Positions 6,705-14,821 of a DNA stretch of 47,704 nt are shown one piece after another. The notes under the pieces are model-generated. The model was not told where the DNA came from, made no database searches, and was given only the letters and a program-made list of their open reading frames with translations. Made by a program: the position numbers and the translations under genes. Position 1 is the stretch's first letter. Each line of letters starts with the position of its first letter. This stretch comes from Acidobacteriaceae bacterium (GTDB taxonomy: Bacteria; Acidobacteriota; Terriglobia; Terriglobales; Acidobacteriaceae), in assembly GCA_025352065.1 (NCBI GenBank), contig JANXUC010000027.1, positions 1-47,704 on the forward strand, given 5' to 3'.

Positions 6705-8093
6705 TCACTCAAACAACCCGGCCCCCAACTGCTGCCGAATGTACTTCTTGCTGTCAAACTTCTTCCCCGTACTCGCGCCCGACATGTAACGAATCTGGCC
6801 AAAGATTTCGCGCTCGAACCACGGGCGGTCGTATTTGCCGACCATGGCCCACGCTATCCCGGTGTAGCCGTTGGGGTCGCGGCCGTCGAGTTCGTATTTG
6901 TCGTTGAGACGCACCGCAATCTGGTACGCCTCCGCTGGAGACTTCACCCACTCCAGAATCTTCTTCGCCCAATACATGCGCACGTAGTTGTGCATCCAGC
7001 CCGTGTTGACCATCTGCATTTGCGAGGCGTTCCACAGCGGGTCATGCGTCTCGGCGTTTTCGAGCTGCTTCTCGGTGTAGACAATCGGCCGCGGATCTTT
7101 CGCGTGCGCTGCCAGCGTGCGGTGCGCCCACGGCTCGCCGCATTCGAAATTGTCGTAGTTGGAATTGAAGTGAACCAAGTTCACCGCCAGCTCGCGCCAG
7201 ATCAGCAGTTGATTCAGGAACGCTTCCTTGTCAGCCTTGGGCGCGTCGGCCTTCTGCACAGCCAGCGCAATCGTATGTGGGCCGATCTGTCCAAAGTGAA
7301 GGTACGGAGACAGGCGTGTCGTCGAATCCGTCTCCGGCTTGTTGCGCAGAACCCCGTAGCCCTTGAGTTTTGTTTTAAGAAACTCATCCAACAGTCGTCG
7401 AGCTTCTTTTGATCCTCCGCGAAATTCTTTAACCGGACTCACGGATCGATCCAGCTTCCAACCATCCGTAACATCAAAATCATCGTCAAGCGACTCCAGT
7501 CCGGCAGGCTTCTTCCACGGGAACTTAGCTTTCGCGTTGCTCAGCGGCTTCAGAAACTCTGGCCACCGCGCCTGCAATCGCGGACGAATAATATGCGCGG
7601 CGTACTGCTCCTTCTCCAGCAGCTTCGAAGGCACAATCACGTCAGCGTCGACTGTCCACAGCGGCACTTTTAGGCGCTCAGCAGCCTTCTCCCGCCAACT
7701 GCGCGGCTCCCGCATGGGATTCTCGTCGCCCACCACCAGGCAGGGCCGCACCTCGTCGCAAAACGTCAACAAGCTGTGCTCAGGGTGTCGTCGCAACACG
7801 AATCCTACCCCTCGTGCGCGAACGTCTTGCGCCAGATCTGGAATGCCTTCGACCAGGAAGCGATAGTGCCGCAAGTTGGCGTGCGGATAGTAAGGCACCG
7901 GCGCGAAGAAGACAACGACAGGCTTACCGAGAGCGTTCGCGGCTTCAACCGCCACATCCAGCGCGGGGTTGTCGAAGCCGCGCTGCGCGCGCTGCATCCA
8001 GTAGACGACGCAGGTTCCGTCGGGGTCAGGTGGGCCGGGACGGCGGACGGTCACTCGGGGGTTCTGCGCAAGTTCTTGCATGATATTGCCCAT
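6705..8093 (-). CDS. phr: Class II CPD photolyase
   Basis: 462-residue flavoprotein that repairs cyclobutane pyrimidine dimers using light. It has an N-terminal alpha/beta antenna domain (CVVYWMQRAQRG... VVVFFAPVPYYPHA) and a C-terminal FAD domain with class II signatures: STTRLSPYLHFGQI, WRELAVNLVHFN, WNASQMQMVNTGWMHNYVRM and DPNGYTGIAWAMVGKYDRPW. Length is normal for class II enzymes. The ATG at 8093 is preceded by an A/T-rich stretch without a strong ribosome site; internal Met5 is an alternative start. Its 3' end is duplicated as a remnant at 5271-5425. Confidence 0.95.
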   Translation of the reverse strand: MGNIMQELAQNPRVTVRRPGPPDPDGTCVVYWMQRAQRGFDNPALDVAVEAANALGKPVVVFFAPVPYYPHANLRHYRFLVEGIPDLAQDVRARGVGFVLRRHPEHSLLTFCDEVRPCLVVGDENPMREPRSWREKAAERLKVPLWTVDADVIVPSKLLEKEQYAAHIIRPRLQARWPEFLKPLSNAKAKFPWKKPAGLESLDDDFDVTDGWKLDRSVSPVKEFRGGSKEARRLLDEFLKTKLKGYGVLRNKPETDSTTRLSPYLHFGQIGPHTIALAVQKADAPKADKEAFLNQLLIWRELAVNLVHFNSNYDNFECGEPWAHRTLAAHAKDPRPIVYTEKQLENAETHDPLWNASQMQMVNTGWMHNYVRMYWAKKILEWVKSPAEAYQIAVRLNDKYELDGRDPNGYTGIAWAMVGKYDRPWFEREIFGQIRYMSGASTGKKFDSKKYIRQQLGAGLFE

Positions 8094-8150
8094 AGGGTCA
8101 AAAAACTCGATTCGCTAAATCATTCCGATACAGCAACTTGTGAGTTTTGC

Positions 8151-8174
8151 AAAATGTTCCACGTGGAACATTTT
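8151..8174. promoter_or_regulatory. parS: parS-like centromere site (perfect 24-bp palindrome)
   Basis: A perfect 24-bp palindrome centred on CACGTG lies between folP and phr. Its 16-bp core TGTTCCACGTGGAACA (8155-8170) differs from the classical parS TGTTTCACGTGAAACA only by a symmetric base change in each arm. parS sites recruit ParB for chromosome segregation and usually cluster in the origin-proximal part of the chromosome. The match is seen directly; ParB binding is inferred. Confidence 0.8.
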
Positions 8175-8202
8175 ATTGAAATTCCCGAAACGGGAACAAA
8201 AC

Positions 8203-9096
8203 TCACCTGGCGCGTTTGATCGCGTCGGCCACTTTTACAGCGTCCACGCAGGCGCGTACCTCGTGCGTGCGGATAACGTGCGCGCCTTGCAGGACTAGCG
8301 CCGTCTCCGCGGCCAGTGTTCCATAGAAGCGCTCGTTCAGCGGAGCAAGCTCCGCTGCCACACGGGCATCTCCACACCCTTGCGAGAGCGTGTGCCCCAG
8401 GAACGACTTCCGTGACACGCCCCCTAACAATGGGAAGCCAAGTTGTTGAAACTGCTCAAACTTCGCCAGCAAGGGATAGTTTTCGTCGAAGCTCTTGCCA
8501 AAACCGAAGCCGGGATCGAGCATGATGCGCGCTGTTTCGATCTTCGCTTGGGTCGCGCCTTCGGCACACTCTCTTAAGCCCTTCTTCACCACGGAGACGG
8601 CATCCCCAATCGGCGGCAGTGTTCGCCACTCTTCCGGGCGACCGCGCATATGCATCAAAATCACTCCGCATGGCAGGCTCGCCAGAGTGGGCAACATATC
8701 CTGGTCCCACAGCCCGCCGCTGACATCGTTGACGATTTCAGCGCCCGCTCCAACACAGGCTTTCGCGACTGAAGATTTGTAAGTATCAACAGAAACAATC
8801 GCATCCGGGCGGGCCCGTTTTACTCCCTGAAGCACCGGGAGAACCCGATCTAACTCTTGCTGCACAGGTACGGCCTCTGCCTTGGCTCCGGGGCGCGTCG
8901 ATTCTCCGCCGATATCCAGAATGTCGGCGCCCTCGTCGAGCAGCCGCAGCGCGTGTTCCACCGCGCGCGATGCTTCGATATAAAGACCGCCGTCCGAAAA
9001 AGAATCAGACGTGACGTTGACGATGCCCATGACCAGCGTTCGAAGACCAAGGGGCAGACTTCGTTGGCCGAGATCCCATTCAAATTGAGGGCGCAT
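8203..9096 (-). CDS. folP: Dihydropteroate synthase
   Basis: 297-residue folate-pathway enzyme joining p-aminobenzoate to dihydropterin pyrophosphate. Signatures are VMGIVNVTSDSFSDGG (about 23-38), DILDIGGESTRPGA (about 59-72), VSVDTYKSSVA, EIVNDVSGG and a C-terminal RTHEV motif, all expected in a TIM-barrel DHPS and the target region of sulfonamides. It begins 6 nt after the stop of the DUF488 gene, so the two are probably one operon. Nothing unusual. Confidence 0.96.
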   Translation of the reverse strand: MRPQFEWDLGQRSLPLGLRTLVMGIVNVTSDSFSDGGLYIEASRAVEHALRLLDEGADILDIGGESTRPGAKAEAVPVQQELDRVLPVLQGVKRARPDAIVSVDTYKSSVAKACVGAGAEIVNDVSGGLWDQDMLPTLASLPCGVILMHMRGRPEEWRTLPPIGDAVSVVKKGLRECAEGATQAKIETARIMLDPGFGFGKSFDENYPLLAKFEQFQQLGFPLLGGVSRKSFLGHTLSQGCGDARVAAELAPLNERFYGTLAAETALVLQGAHVIRTHEVRACVDAVKVADAIKRAR

Positions 9097-9102
9097 GCGT
9101 GG

Positions 9103-9528
9103 CTAGCCTTTTCGCACAGCGCGATTTCTCAAGCGCACTGCGGCGGCTGGGCCTGTACCGGTGGGAGGCTTCTTCATGCCGTCGATGAGATCTTTTAGAA
9201 CCACGGCGTTATTGTGTTCTGCGTCGTGGTAAGCAAACAGGAGCGTCACCGACTTGCCTTGTTCAACCAGTTCGTAGAGTTGTGTCAATGCAGGCGTCGC
9301 TTCATTCGCCTTAAGTTCCTTAAGATAGCGTTTGCGAAACATCGTCCAGCCATCTGGAGTAGCGTGAAACCATTTGCGCAGCTCGTCCGAAGGAGCTAGA
9401 TCGCGCAGCCAGACTTTGACGGCGGCCTTTTCCTTGCTGAGTCCGCGCGGCCACAGGCGGTCGACCAGCACTCGTGCCCCGTCGGCAGGCAGCGCAGCTT
9501 CGTAGATGCGTTTTGTGGTCACTGCCAT
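9103..9528 (-). CDS. DUF488-family protein
   Basis: 141 residues from the ATG at 9528, the likely start because the domain begins there (MAVTTKRIYEAA); the open frame continues 36 codons further upstream but over non-conserved sequence that overlaps the divergent cytochrome gene. The DUF488 hallmarks are RVLVDRLWPRGLSKEKA, WLRDLAPSDELRKWF and VTLLFAYHDAEHNNA. DUF488 proteins are small cytosolic proteins of uncertain function, often seen near stress genes. It precedes folP by 6 nt. Confidence 0.85.
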   Translation of the reverse strand: MAVTTKRIYEAALPADGARVLVDRLWPRGLSKEKAAVKVWLRDLAPSDELRKWFHATPDGWTMFRKRYLKELKANEATPALTQLYELVEQGKSVTLLFAYHDAEHNNAVVLKDLIDGMKKPPTGTGPAAAVRLRNRAVRKG

Positions 9529-9605
9529 AGGATCTGCGCCTATTATATTCTTGTCTTTGCCGTCGTGGATGCCGTTCACGATGGAATCGACTGCGAGGCT
9601 TTCCC

Positions 9606-9962
9606 TTGGCTCAAAAATTTGCTTTCTGGTTGACATTGGCTCTGCTGCTGGCCGCGACCGCCTGCGACGAACGCCGCAAATCCGATACCGAACTGGGATT
9701 GAACCCGCAACAATCCGCCGGACGCCGCGTCTACGACGACCAATGCGCTCGCTGCCACGAACCCTATTCGACGAGTGGCAAGAAGGGCCCCGGGCTGAAA
9801 GGCGTGTTCAAACAGAAATTCCTTCCGCTGGCGGGGTTCCCGGCAAACGATGAGCGCATCGGAGAAATCATCCGCTCGGGCCGCAAAGAAATGCCTGGCT
9901 TCGGCCAAACGCTCACGCCGCAGCAGATTGAAGATTTATTGGTGTACATGCACACGCTGTAG
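9606..9962 (+). CDS. Class I cytochrome c lipoprotein
   Basis: 118-residue exported c-type cytochrome starting at TTG 9606. An N-terminal hydrophobic signal (FWLTLALLLAATAC) ends in a lipobox-like Cys at about 20, so it is probably a lipoprotein. The haem-attachment motif CARCH is at about 48-52 and the likely Met axial ligand lies in KEMPGFG (about 96-102), followed by the classical C-terminal helix TPQQIEDLLVYMHTL. It should carry electrons in the periplasm. It stands alone and is divergent from DUF488-folP; no oxidase genes are near. Confidence 0.88.
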   Translation: MAQKFAFWLTLALLLAATACDERRKSDTELGLNPQQSAGRRVYDDQCARCHEPYSTSGKKGPGLKGVFKQKFLPLAGFPANDERIGEIIRSGRKEMPGFGQTLTPQQIEDLLVYMHTL

Positions 9963-10290
9963 GGCCGGGAGAGAAATTAGAGCAAATTCACGGATGAACC
10001 TGAAATGTTTGGAGCCCGCGCCGTCCCGCCCTTTGTCAACTTCCGGTTTGCCCGTCAACCACCCGCAACCAGCTCCAAGCAGACGCTGTCGCTCAGCGAC
10101 TCTCCGCTGCGCCTCGTTTCAAATCCTGGCACCCGCCTGCCGTCGCACAGCAGAATGACGCGAGGGGTGCCGTGATGCTCCGTACGTCGTCGGGAGGAGA
10201 GAGAATGGTTCAACGTATCGTCACCTCGCGGGGCGGATTGCAGGCCAATACGAGTCTAGTGTAGTGTCTAAACTTTCAGGAGGGCTAAGC
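9963..10290. other. Gene-free stretch
   Basis: Between the cytochrome c and amidohydrolase genes. No coding pattern, strong hairpin or known RNA motif was seen. The last 15 nt contain the AGGAGG ribosome site (10278-10283) for the amidohydrolase. Confidence 0.5.
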
Positions 10291-11769
10291 ATGCGACATA
10301 TCGTAGTGGCTGTTCTCGCGCTGTTTTTCTTTTTGCTGCCGGCGGCCGCGCAAACTGCCGAACTCTCCGAGAGTGTAAAGCAGGTCGTGCGGGTGGATGC
10401 GGCCAGAGTTGTGCTGACGCATGTGAGGGTGATTGATGGCACGGGCGCGTCAGCGGCGGAGGATCAGAATGTAGTCATCGAGGGCGGAAAGATTTCGGCA
10501 ATCGAGAAAGGCTCCGACGTTGCAACCTCCGCAGGCGCCACGGTTCTTGACCTCCACGGATATACGGTGATACCTGGCATCGTGGGTATGCACAATCATC
10601 TTTTCTATATCGCACGCCCGAACCTGAATATTGAGTGGAAGTCCGATCCACCGCTGCTGCTGCCACAAATGACTTTCTCCGCTCCTCGCCTGTACCTGGC
10701 TGGAGGCGTGACCACGATGCGTACAACGGGAAGCGTGGAAACTTATGCGGACCTGAACCTGAAGCGCGAGATTGAGGCAGGCAAACTGCCGGGGCCGCAC
10801 ATGGACGTAACCGGCCCCTATCTGGAAGGTGCCGACAGTTATTTCATCCAAATGCCCCATCTGACCGGACCCGATGACGCTAGGCAGCTGGTGGAATACT
10901 GGGCTGATCGCGGGGTAACGTCGTTCAAGGCGTATATGAACATCACGAGGGCGGAGTTGAAGGCCGCGATAGTCGCGGCACATGAGCGCGGGATCAAAAT
11001 CACGGGACACTTGTGCTCGGTCACCTACAAAGAAGCGGCCGAACTGGGAATTGATGATCTCGAACATGGATTCTTTGTGAACACGCAACTCGATCCAGGG
11101 AAGAAACCGGATGTGTGCAGCGCCAGCCAGGGAAACTACACGCTCGAGCACATGGATCCGGACAGCGCGGAGGGGAAGGAGTTGATCGAAACACTGGTGA
11201 AGCATCACGTTGCGATCACCTCGACCTTGCCAGTTTTTGAAGGGGACGCGGCTGAGTTTGGGGACGGCGGTCATGCACGAATCAGTCAGAAGGTGTTGAA
11301 TGCGATGAGTCCTGATGCCAGGGAGGCTTTTTTCCTTTTGCGGCAGCGGCCAGATTCCGTGCCGCCGCCCAAAACGGCTCCGACGTTACTGTGGAAGCAC
11401 GACCTGGCAATGGAGCGGGCCTTCGTGGCGGCGGGCGGACTGTTGATTGCGGGACCAGATCCGACTGGCGCCGGGGACGTGGTGCCGGGATTTGGCGATC
11501 AGCGCGAAATCGAACTGCTTGTGGAAGCTGGGTTTTCGCCAGTCGAGGCGATCAAGATCGCCACGATGAATGGAGCTATCTATCTAGGTAGAGACAAACA
11601 GATCGGCTCGATTGCTGCCGGAAAGAACGCCGACCTCGTGGTGATCAAGGGCGATCCTTCCAAGAACATTTTCGATGTTGAAAACGTCGAAATCGTCTTC
11701 AAGGACGGCATCGGCTACGACTCGCAGAGGCTCTTGGATTCGGTGAAAGGGCGTTACGGGGAATATTGA
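10291..11769 (+). CDS. Exported metal-dependent amidohydrolase
   Basis: 492 residues from the ATG at 10291, chosen over an in-frame GTG 27 nt upstream because an AGGAGG site precedes it and the signal peptide (MRHIVVAVLALFFFLLPAAA) starts there. The mature protein is an imidazolonepropionase/dipeptidase-like amidohydrolase: metal-binding HNH at 101-103 after VIPGIVGM, a central ITGHLCS and DLEHGFF pair of histidine motifs, LLIAGPDPTG and the C-terminal IGSIAAGKNADLVVIKG. It probably hydrolyses a cyclic amide or peptide-like compound in the periplasm. Substrate unknown. Confidence 0.9.
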   Translation: MRHIVVAVLALFFFLLPAAAQTAELSESVKQVVRVDAARVVLTHVRVIDGTGASAAEDQNVVIEGGKISAIEKGSDVATSAGATVLDLHGYTVIPGIVGMHNHLFYIARPNLNIEWKSDPPLLLPQMTFSAPRLYLAGGVTTMRTTGSVETYADLNLKREIEAGKLPGPHMDVTGPYLEGADSYFIQMPHLTGPDDARQLVEYWADRGVTSFKAYMNITRAELKAAIVAAHERGIKITGHLCSVTYKEAAELGIDDLEHGFFVNTQLDPGKKPDVCSASQGNYTLEHMDPDSAEGKELIETLVKHHVAITSTLPVFEGDAAEFGDGGHARISQKVLNAMSPDAREAFFLLRQRPDSVPPPKTAPTLLWKHDLAMERAFVAAGGLLIAGPDPTGAGDVVPGFGDQREIELLVEAGFSPVEAIKIATMNGAIYLGRDKQIGSIAAGKNADLVVIKGDPSKNIFDVENVEIVFKDGIGYDSQRLLDSVKGRYGEY

Positions 11770-12064
11770 AGGGTTCGTCCTCACTTTTCCACCGCTGCGT
11801 CACTCGCCGTTACTCGGGTGCAATTCCCAGAGATACTAAACGACCTGTGGATTGCATACTGCCTCCGGGTTGACAATAAATCTAGTCTCCAGACCGAGTG
11901 GCGCAATCTTCCGGTTGGAGGCAGTTCCCGGTTAGTCGGCTAACCTTTACCATTTGGGTGGATTAGTCGTAGCTTCCATCGATTGGGGGCGGATGACGGG
12001 CAAACCGGAAATAATCCTAAGGTAAAGACTTGGGATTCTTTTTCGGCTCAAAAGGAGATCCCGC
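11770..12064. other. Gene-free stretch
   Basis: No coding pattern. A TTGACA (11870-11875) lacks a convincing -10 partner. The 9-bp inverted pair ACTGCCTCC / GGAGGCAGT lies around 11858-11925. AAAGGAGAT at 12050-12058 is the ribosome site of the decayed gene that follows. Confidence 0.4.
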
Positions 12065-12958
12065 ATGGAAACAATTAATCCAAGGAACCAAATCACGCGA
12101 CGCGGTTTTTTGGAACTTAGTTCGGCGGCCTTAGCGACCGCAGGACTTCTGGGAGATGCCAATCACGTCGCGGCCGGAATTCAGGCTATTCCTAACGCTT
12201 CGAAGGCCAACGATTTAGCACGCCGAGCGAATGACTATTTGGCCGACCACATCGTAAAGTACCCCAAACGCCTGAAAGGATTCGCGGCTTTTGCCCTTGC
12301 AGGATCGTGAGGCCGCCGCTCGTGAATTGACGCGTTGTGTGAAGGAACTTGGGCTTCTGCGGCGCGCTGGTCAATGGATTCTCACAGATCGGCGAAGCGG
12401 ATTCCGCCGTCTTTTATGACCTGCCCTAATACCGTCCATTCTGGGCAACTGTTCAGGACCTCGATGTGCCGTTCTATCTCCATCCTCGTGCTCCCCTGAT
12501 CAGCCGCCAGCAGACGTTCGAAGGGTACCCTTGGCTCGCTGGCTCGCCGTGGGATTTGCGGTCGAAACCTCGATTCACGCTCTTCGCCTGATGGCCAGTG
12601 GGCTGTCGATGAGTATCCCAAGCTTAGAGTAATCCTCGGCCACCTTGGCGAAGGGCTGACGTTCGGAATCTGGCGCGTGGACCATCGCATATCCAGGGGT
12701 AGCGGTACTCCGAAAGCGAAGCTGCCGATGAGCCACTATCTGCGCGAGAATTTCTTCATGACTACGAGCGGCAATTTCCGCACGCAGGCGCTGACCAATG
12801 TGATTCTCGAAGTTGGAGCGGACCGCGTTCTGTACTCGGTGGACTACCCATTTGAGGACATGGTCGAAGCGAAGGACTGGTTCGACCAGGCCAGTATTAG
12901 CGACCCGGACCGCATGAAAATCGCTCACGGCAATGCCCAGAAATTGTTCCACCTCTAG
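12065..12958 (+). pseudogene. Decayed Tat-exported amidohydrolase-2 family enzyme
   Basis: The first frame (12065-12310) encodes a twin-arginine signal (ITRRGFLELSSAALATAG) and then the start of an amidohydrolase-2/gamma-resorcylate-decarboxylase-like domain (YPKRLKGFAAFAL). One extra base then shifts the frame, and the remaining protein can be followed piecewise through other frames: FVNGFSQIGEADSAVFYDLP-like, FYLHPRAP, the helix ETSIHALRLMASG, VILGHLGEGL and finally an open C-terminal frame (12677-12958) with VLYSVDYPFEDM and HGNAQKLFHL. At least three frame changes are needed. Metal-ligand motifs such as GHLGEG and SVDYP survive, so inactivation looks fairly recent. Confidence 0.85.
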
Positions 12959-13206
12959 AAGAAGCGGACATCACTCCCAGTAATTGCAAACCAACCACCC
13001 ACCCTTTACACCGCCGTCAGCGCTCCATCGTCTTTGGGTTTGCGAAGTTGGTGGTGCTGCGTCATGGTAGACAACTGCCCGTCAATGCGGGCCGCGCCTT
13101 AGTTTCTTGCTCCTCATTTCCAGGCAGACGAGGGGTTCTAAGTGGCTAGCGGCAATACTGAACTAAACGATCAATGCATGACCGAACTGGGGCAGACTGC
13201 GACGAA

Positions 13207-14496
13207 TTACCGACTGAATGATTTCCGGGCCGCTGCAATCGTTACTTCGACATCGGACTCCGTGTGCGCTGCGCTCATGAAAGCTGCTTCAAATTGCGAG
13301 GGCGGCAGGTAGACACCATTGTCGAGCATACCGCGAAAGAAGTTTCCGAACGCTTTGGTGTCTGCTTTTTCCGCCGTATCCCAATCGCGAACCTCTCCCG
13401 ACATAAAGAACCAGGTAAACATCGAGCCCACGCGATTTGCAGTCATCGCGACCCCGGCATCTTTCGCCGCCGCCAAAATTCCGGCTACGAGCTTTGCGCT
13501 GAGCGTATCGAGCTGTTTGTAAATCTCGCGATGCGAGCGCAGGTAGCGCAGAGTGGCTAGCCCGGCAGCCATAGCTAGCGGATTGCCGGAGAGCGTGCCC
13601 GCCTGATACATAGGACCGAGCGGCGCGACCAAATCCATAATTTCGCTGGGACCACCGTATCCGCCGACGGGCAGACCACCGCCAATGATCTTTCCCATCG
13701 TCGTGAGGTCGGGACGGATGCCGTAGAGTTCCTGCGCTCCGCCGAACGTTAGACGAAAGCCCGTCATGACTTCGTCGAAAATCAGCAAGGCACCTTCACG
13801 CTTTGTGATGGTGCGGAGCGCTTCGAGATATCCAGGCGCAGGCGACACGCAGCCCATGTTGCCGACGACCGGTTCCACAATCACGCAGGCGATTTTGCCT
13901 TGGAATTTCTGGAACGCATCTTCCAAAGCGCTTACGTCGTTGAAACGCAACGCCAATGTAAATTGCGTAAATTCTTCCGGCACGCCCGCCGACCCGGGAA
14001 TGCCGAGTGTGGCTACACCGGAACCTGCCTTCACCAGCAACACATCGGCGTGCCCGTGGTAGCAGCCTTCAAACTTCACAATATATTTCCGCTTGGTATA
14101 AGCGCGAGCCAGTCGGATGGCCGACATGGTCGCCTCGGTGCCCGAACTCACGAAACGCACTTTTTCCATATGCGGGAAAGCAGAAATCACGATCTCGGCA
14201 AGATCCGCTTCCGCTGGCGTGGAGGCTCCAAAGCTCGAACTATTGCGCGCAGCGGCTGTGATCGCTTCAACCACATCCGGTGCGGCGTGGCCCAAAATCA
14301 TGGGTCCCCACGATCCGATGTAGTCGATATATTCGTTGTCGTCCGCATCCCAAAGGCGGGAGCCCTTGCCGCGCACAATGAACGGAGGCTCGCCGCCCAC
14401 CGACCCGAACGCCCGCACCGGAGAGTTCACGCCTCCGGGAATCATGCTCTCTGCGCGCTTTTGCAGCTTGCGGGACTGCTCGACTTTTCGCGTCAT
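13207..14496 (-). CDS. hemL: Glutamate-1-semialdehyde 2,1-aminomutase
   Basis: 429-residue PLP enzyme of the C5 pathway to 5-aminolevulinate and haem. Signatures include [16 protein letters not shown] at the N-terminus, [19 protein letters not shown] (about 141-159), [10 protein letters not shown], the PLP lysine in [17 protein letters not shown] (about 263-279) and [13 protein letters not shown]. Length is standard. It is divergent from mfd. A second, more distant class-III aminotransferase lies at 40939-42300, but this one carries the true HemL motifs. Confidence 0.96.
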   Translation of the reverse strand: MTRKVEQSRKLQKRAESMIPGGVNSPVRAFGSVGGEPPFIVRGKGSRLWDADDNEYIDYIGSWGPMILGHAAPDVVEAITAAARNSSSFGASTPAEADLAEIVISAFPHMEKVRFVSSGTEATMSAIRLARAYTKRKYIVKFEGCYHGHADVLLVKAGSGVATLGIPGSAGVPEEFTQFTLALRFNDVSALEDAFQKFQGKIACVIVEPVVGNMGCVSPAPGYLEALRTITKREGALLIFDEVMTGFRLTFGGAQELYGIRPDLTTMGKIIGGGLPVGGYGGPSEIMDLVAPLGPMYQAGTLSGNPLAMAAGLATLRYLRSHREIYKQLDTLSAKLVAGILAAAKDAGVAMTANRVGSMFTWFFMSGEVRDWDTAEKADTKAFGNFFRGMLDNGVYLPPSQFEAAFMSAAHTESDVEVTIAAARKSFSR

Positions 14497-14821
14497 TGCC
14501 CCTCCAAAATTATTAATTCGGCACCATCAATGCAAAGCTATAGTAGCCGCAATCGGGGCTGTGGCGCATCTGGGAGGCCCTCGAAGCCCGTGCGTCGGCC
14601 CGCATGAATTCACGCAATATTTACTTTTTTTGCAACACCCTCGCAACGGAGAAGCCTTATTCTCCAGCTAGTGACATGCCCTTCTAACCGGGAGGGTGAG
14701 GACAGCTTCGGGGGCTCCGGGCTGTCCTTTCTTCGTTTACCCCGTAAATCTCAGAGCATGTTCTTTCCTCATATCTTGCAATCAAGATGCTACGTCAGAC
14801 CGCCTGCTAAACTAGTTCTGC
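14497..14821. other. hemL-mfd intergenic region
   Basis: Divergent promoter region without a gene. It holds an A/T-rich tract (TATTTACTTTTTTT near 14620-14633), three hairpins at 14648-14728 described separately, and about 90 nt of unstructured sequence before the mfd ATG. Confidence 0.5.
14648..14728 (+). promoter_or_regulatory. Three-hairpin leader candidate upstream of mfd
   Basis: Consecutive stems: GGAGAA/TTCTCC (14648-14653 with 14660-14665), a weaker CCCTTCT/GGGAGGG stem (about 14680-14696) and an 8-bp perfect stem AGGACAGC/GCTGTCCT (14699-14706 with 14721-14728) followed by TTCTTCGTTT. The last could act as a weak intrinsic terminator or attenuator. It does not match an RNA family that I recognise. 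Confidence 0.4.

Noticed and set aside
10450-11274. A 274-codon minus-strand open frame opposite the amidohydrolase
   Set aside because: Antisense shadow of a conserved enzyme with signal peptide and metal motifs; no recognisable domain of its own.
13900-14607. A 235-codon plus-strand open frame opposite hemL
   Set aside because: Shadow of hemL; most of its length overlaps conserved PLP-enzyme codons.
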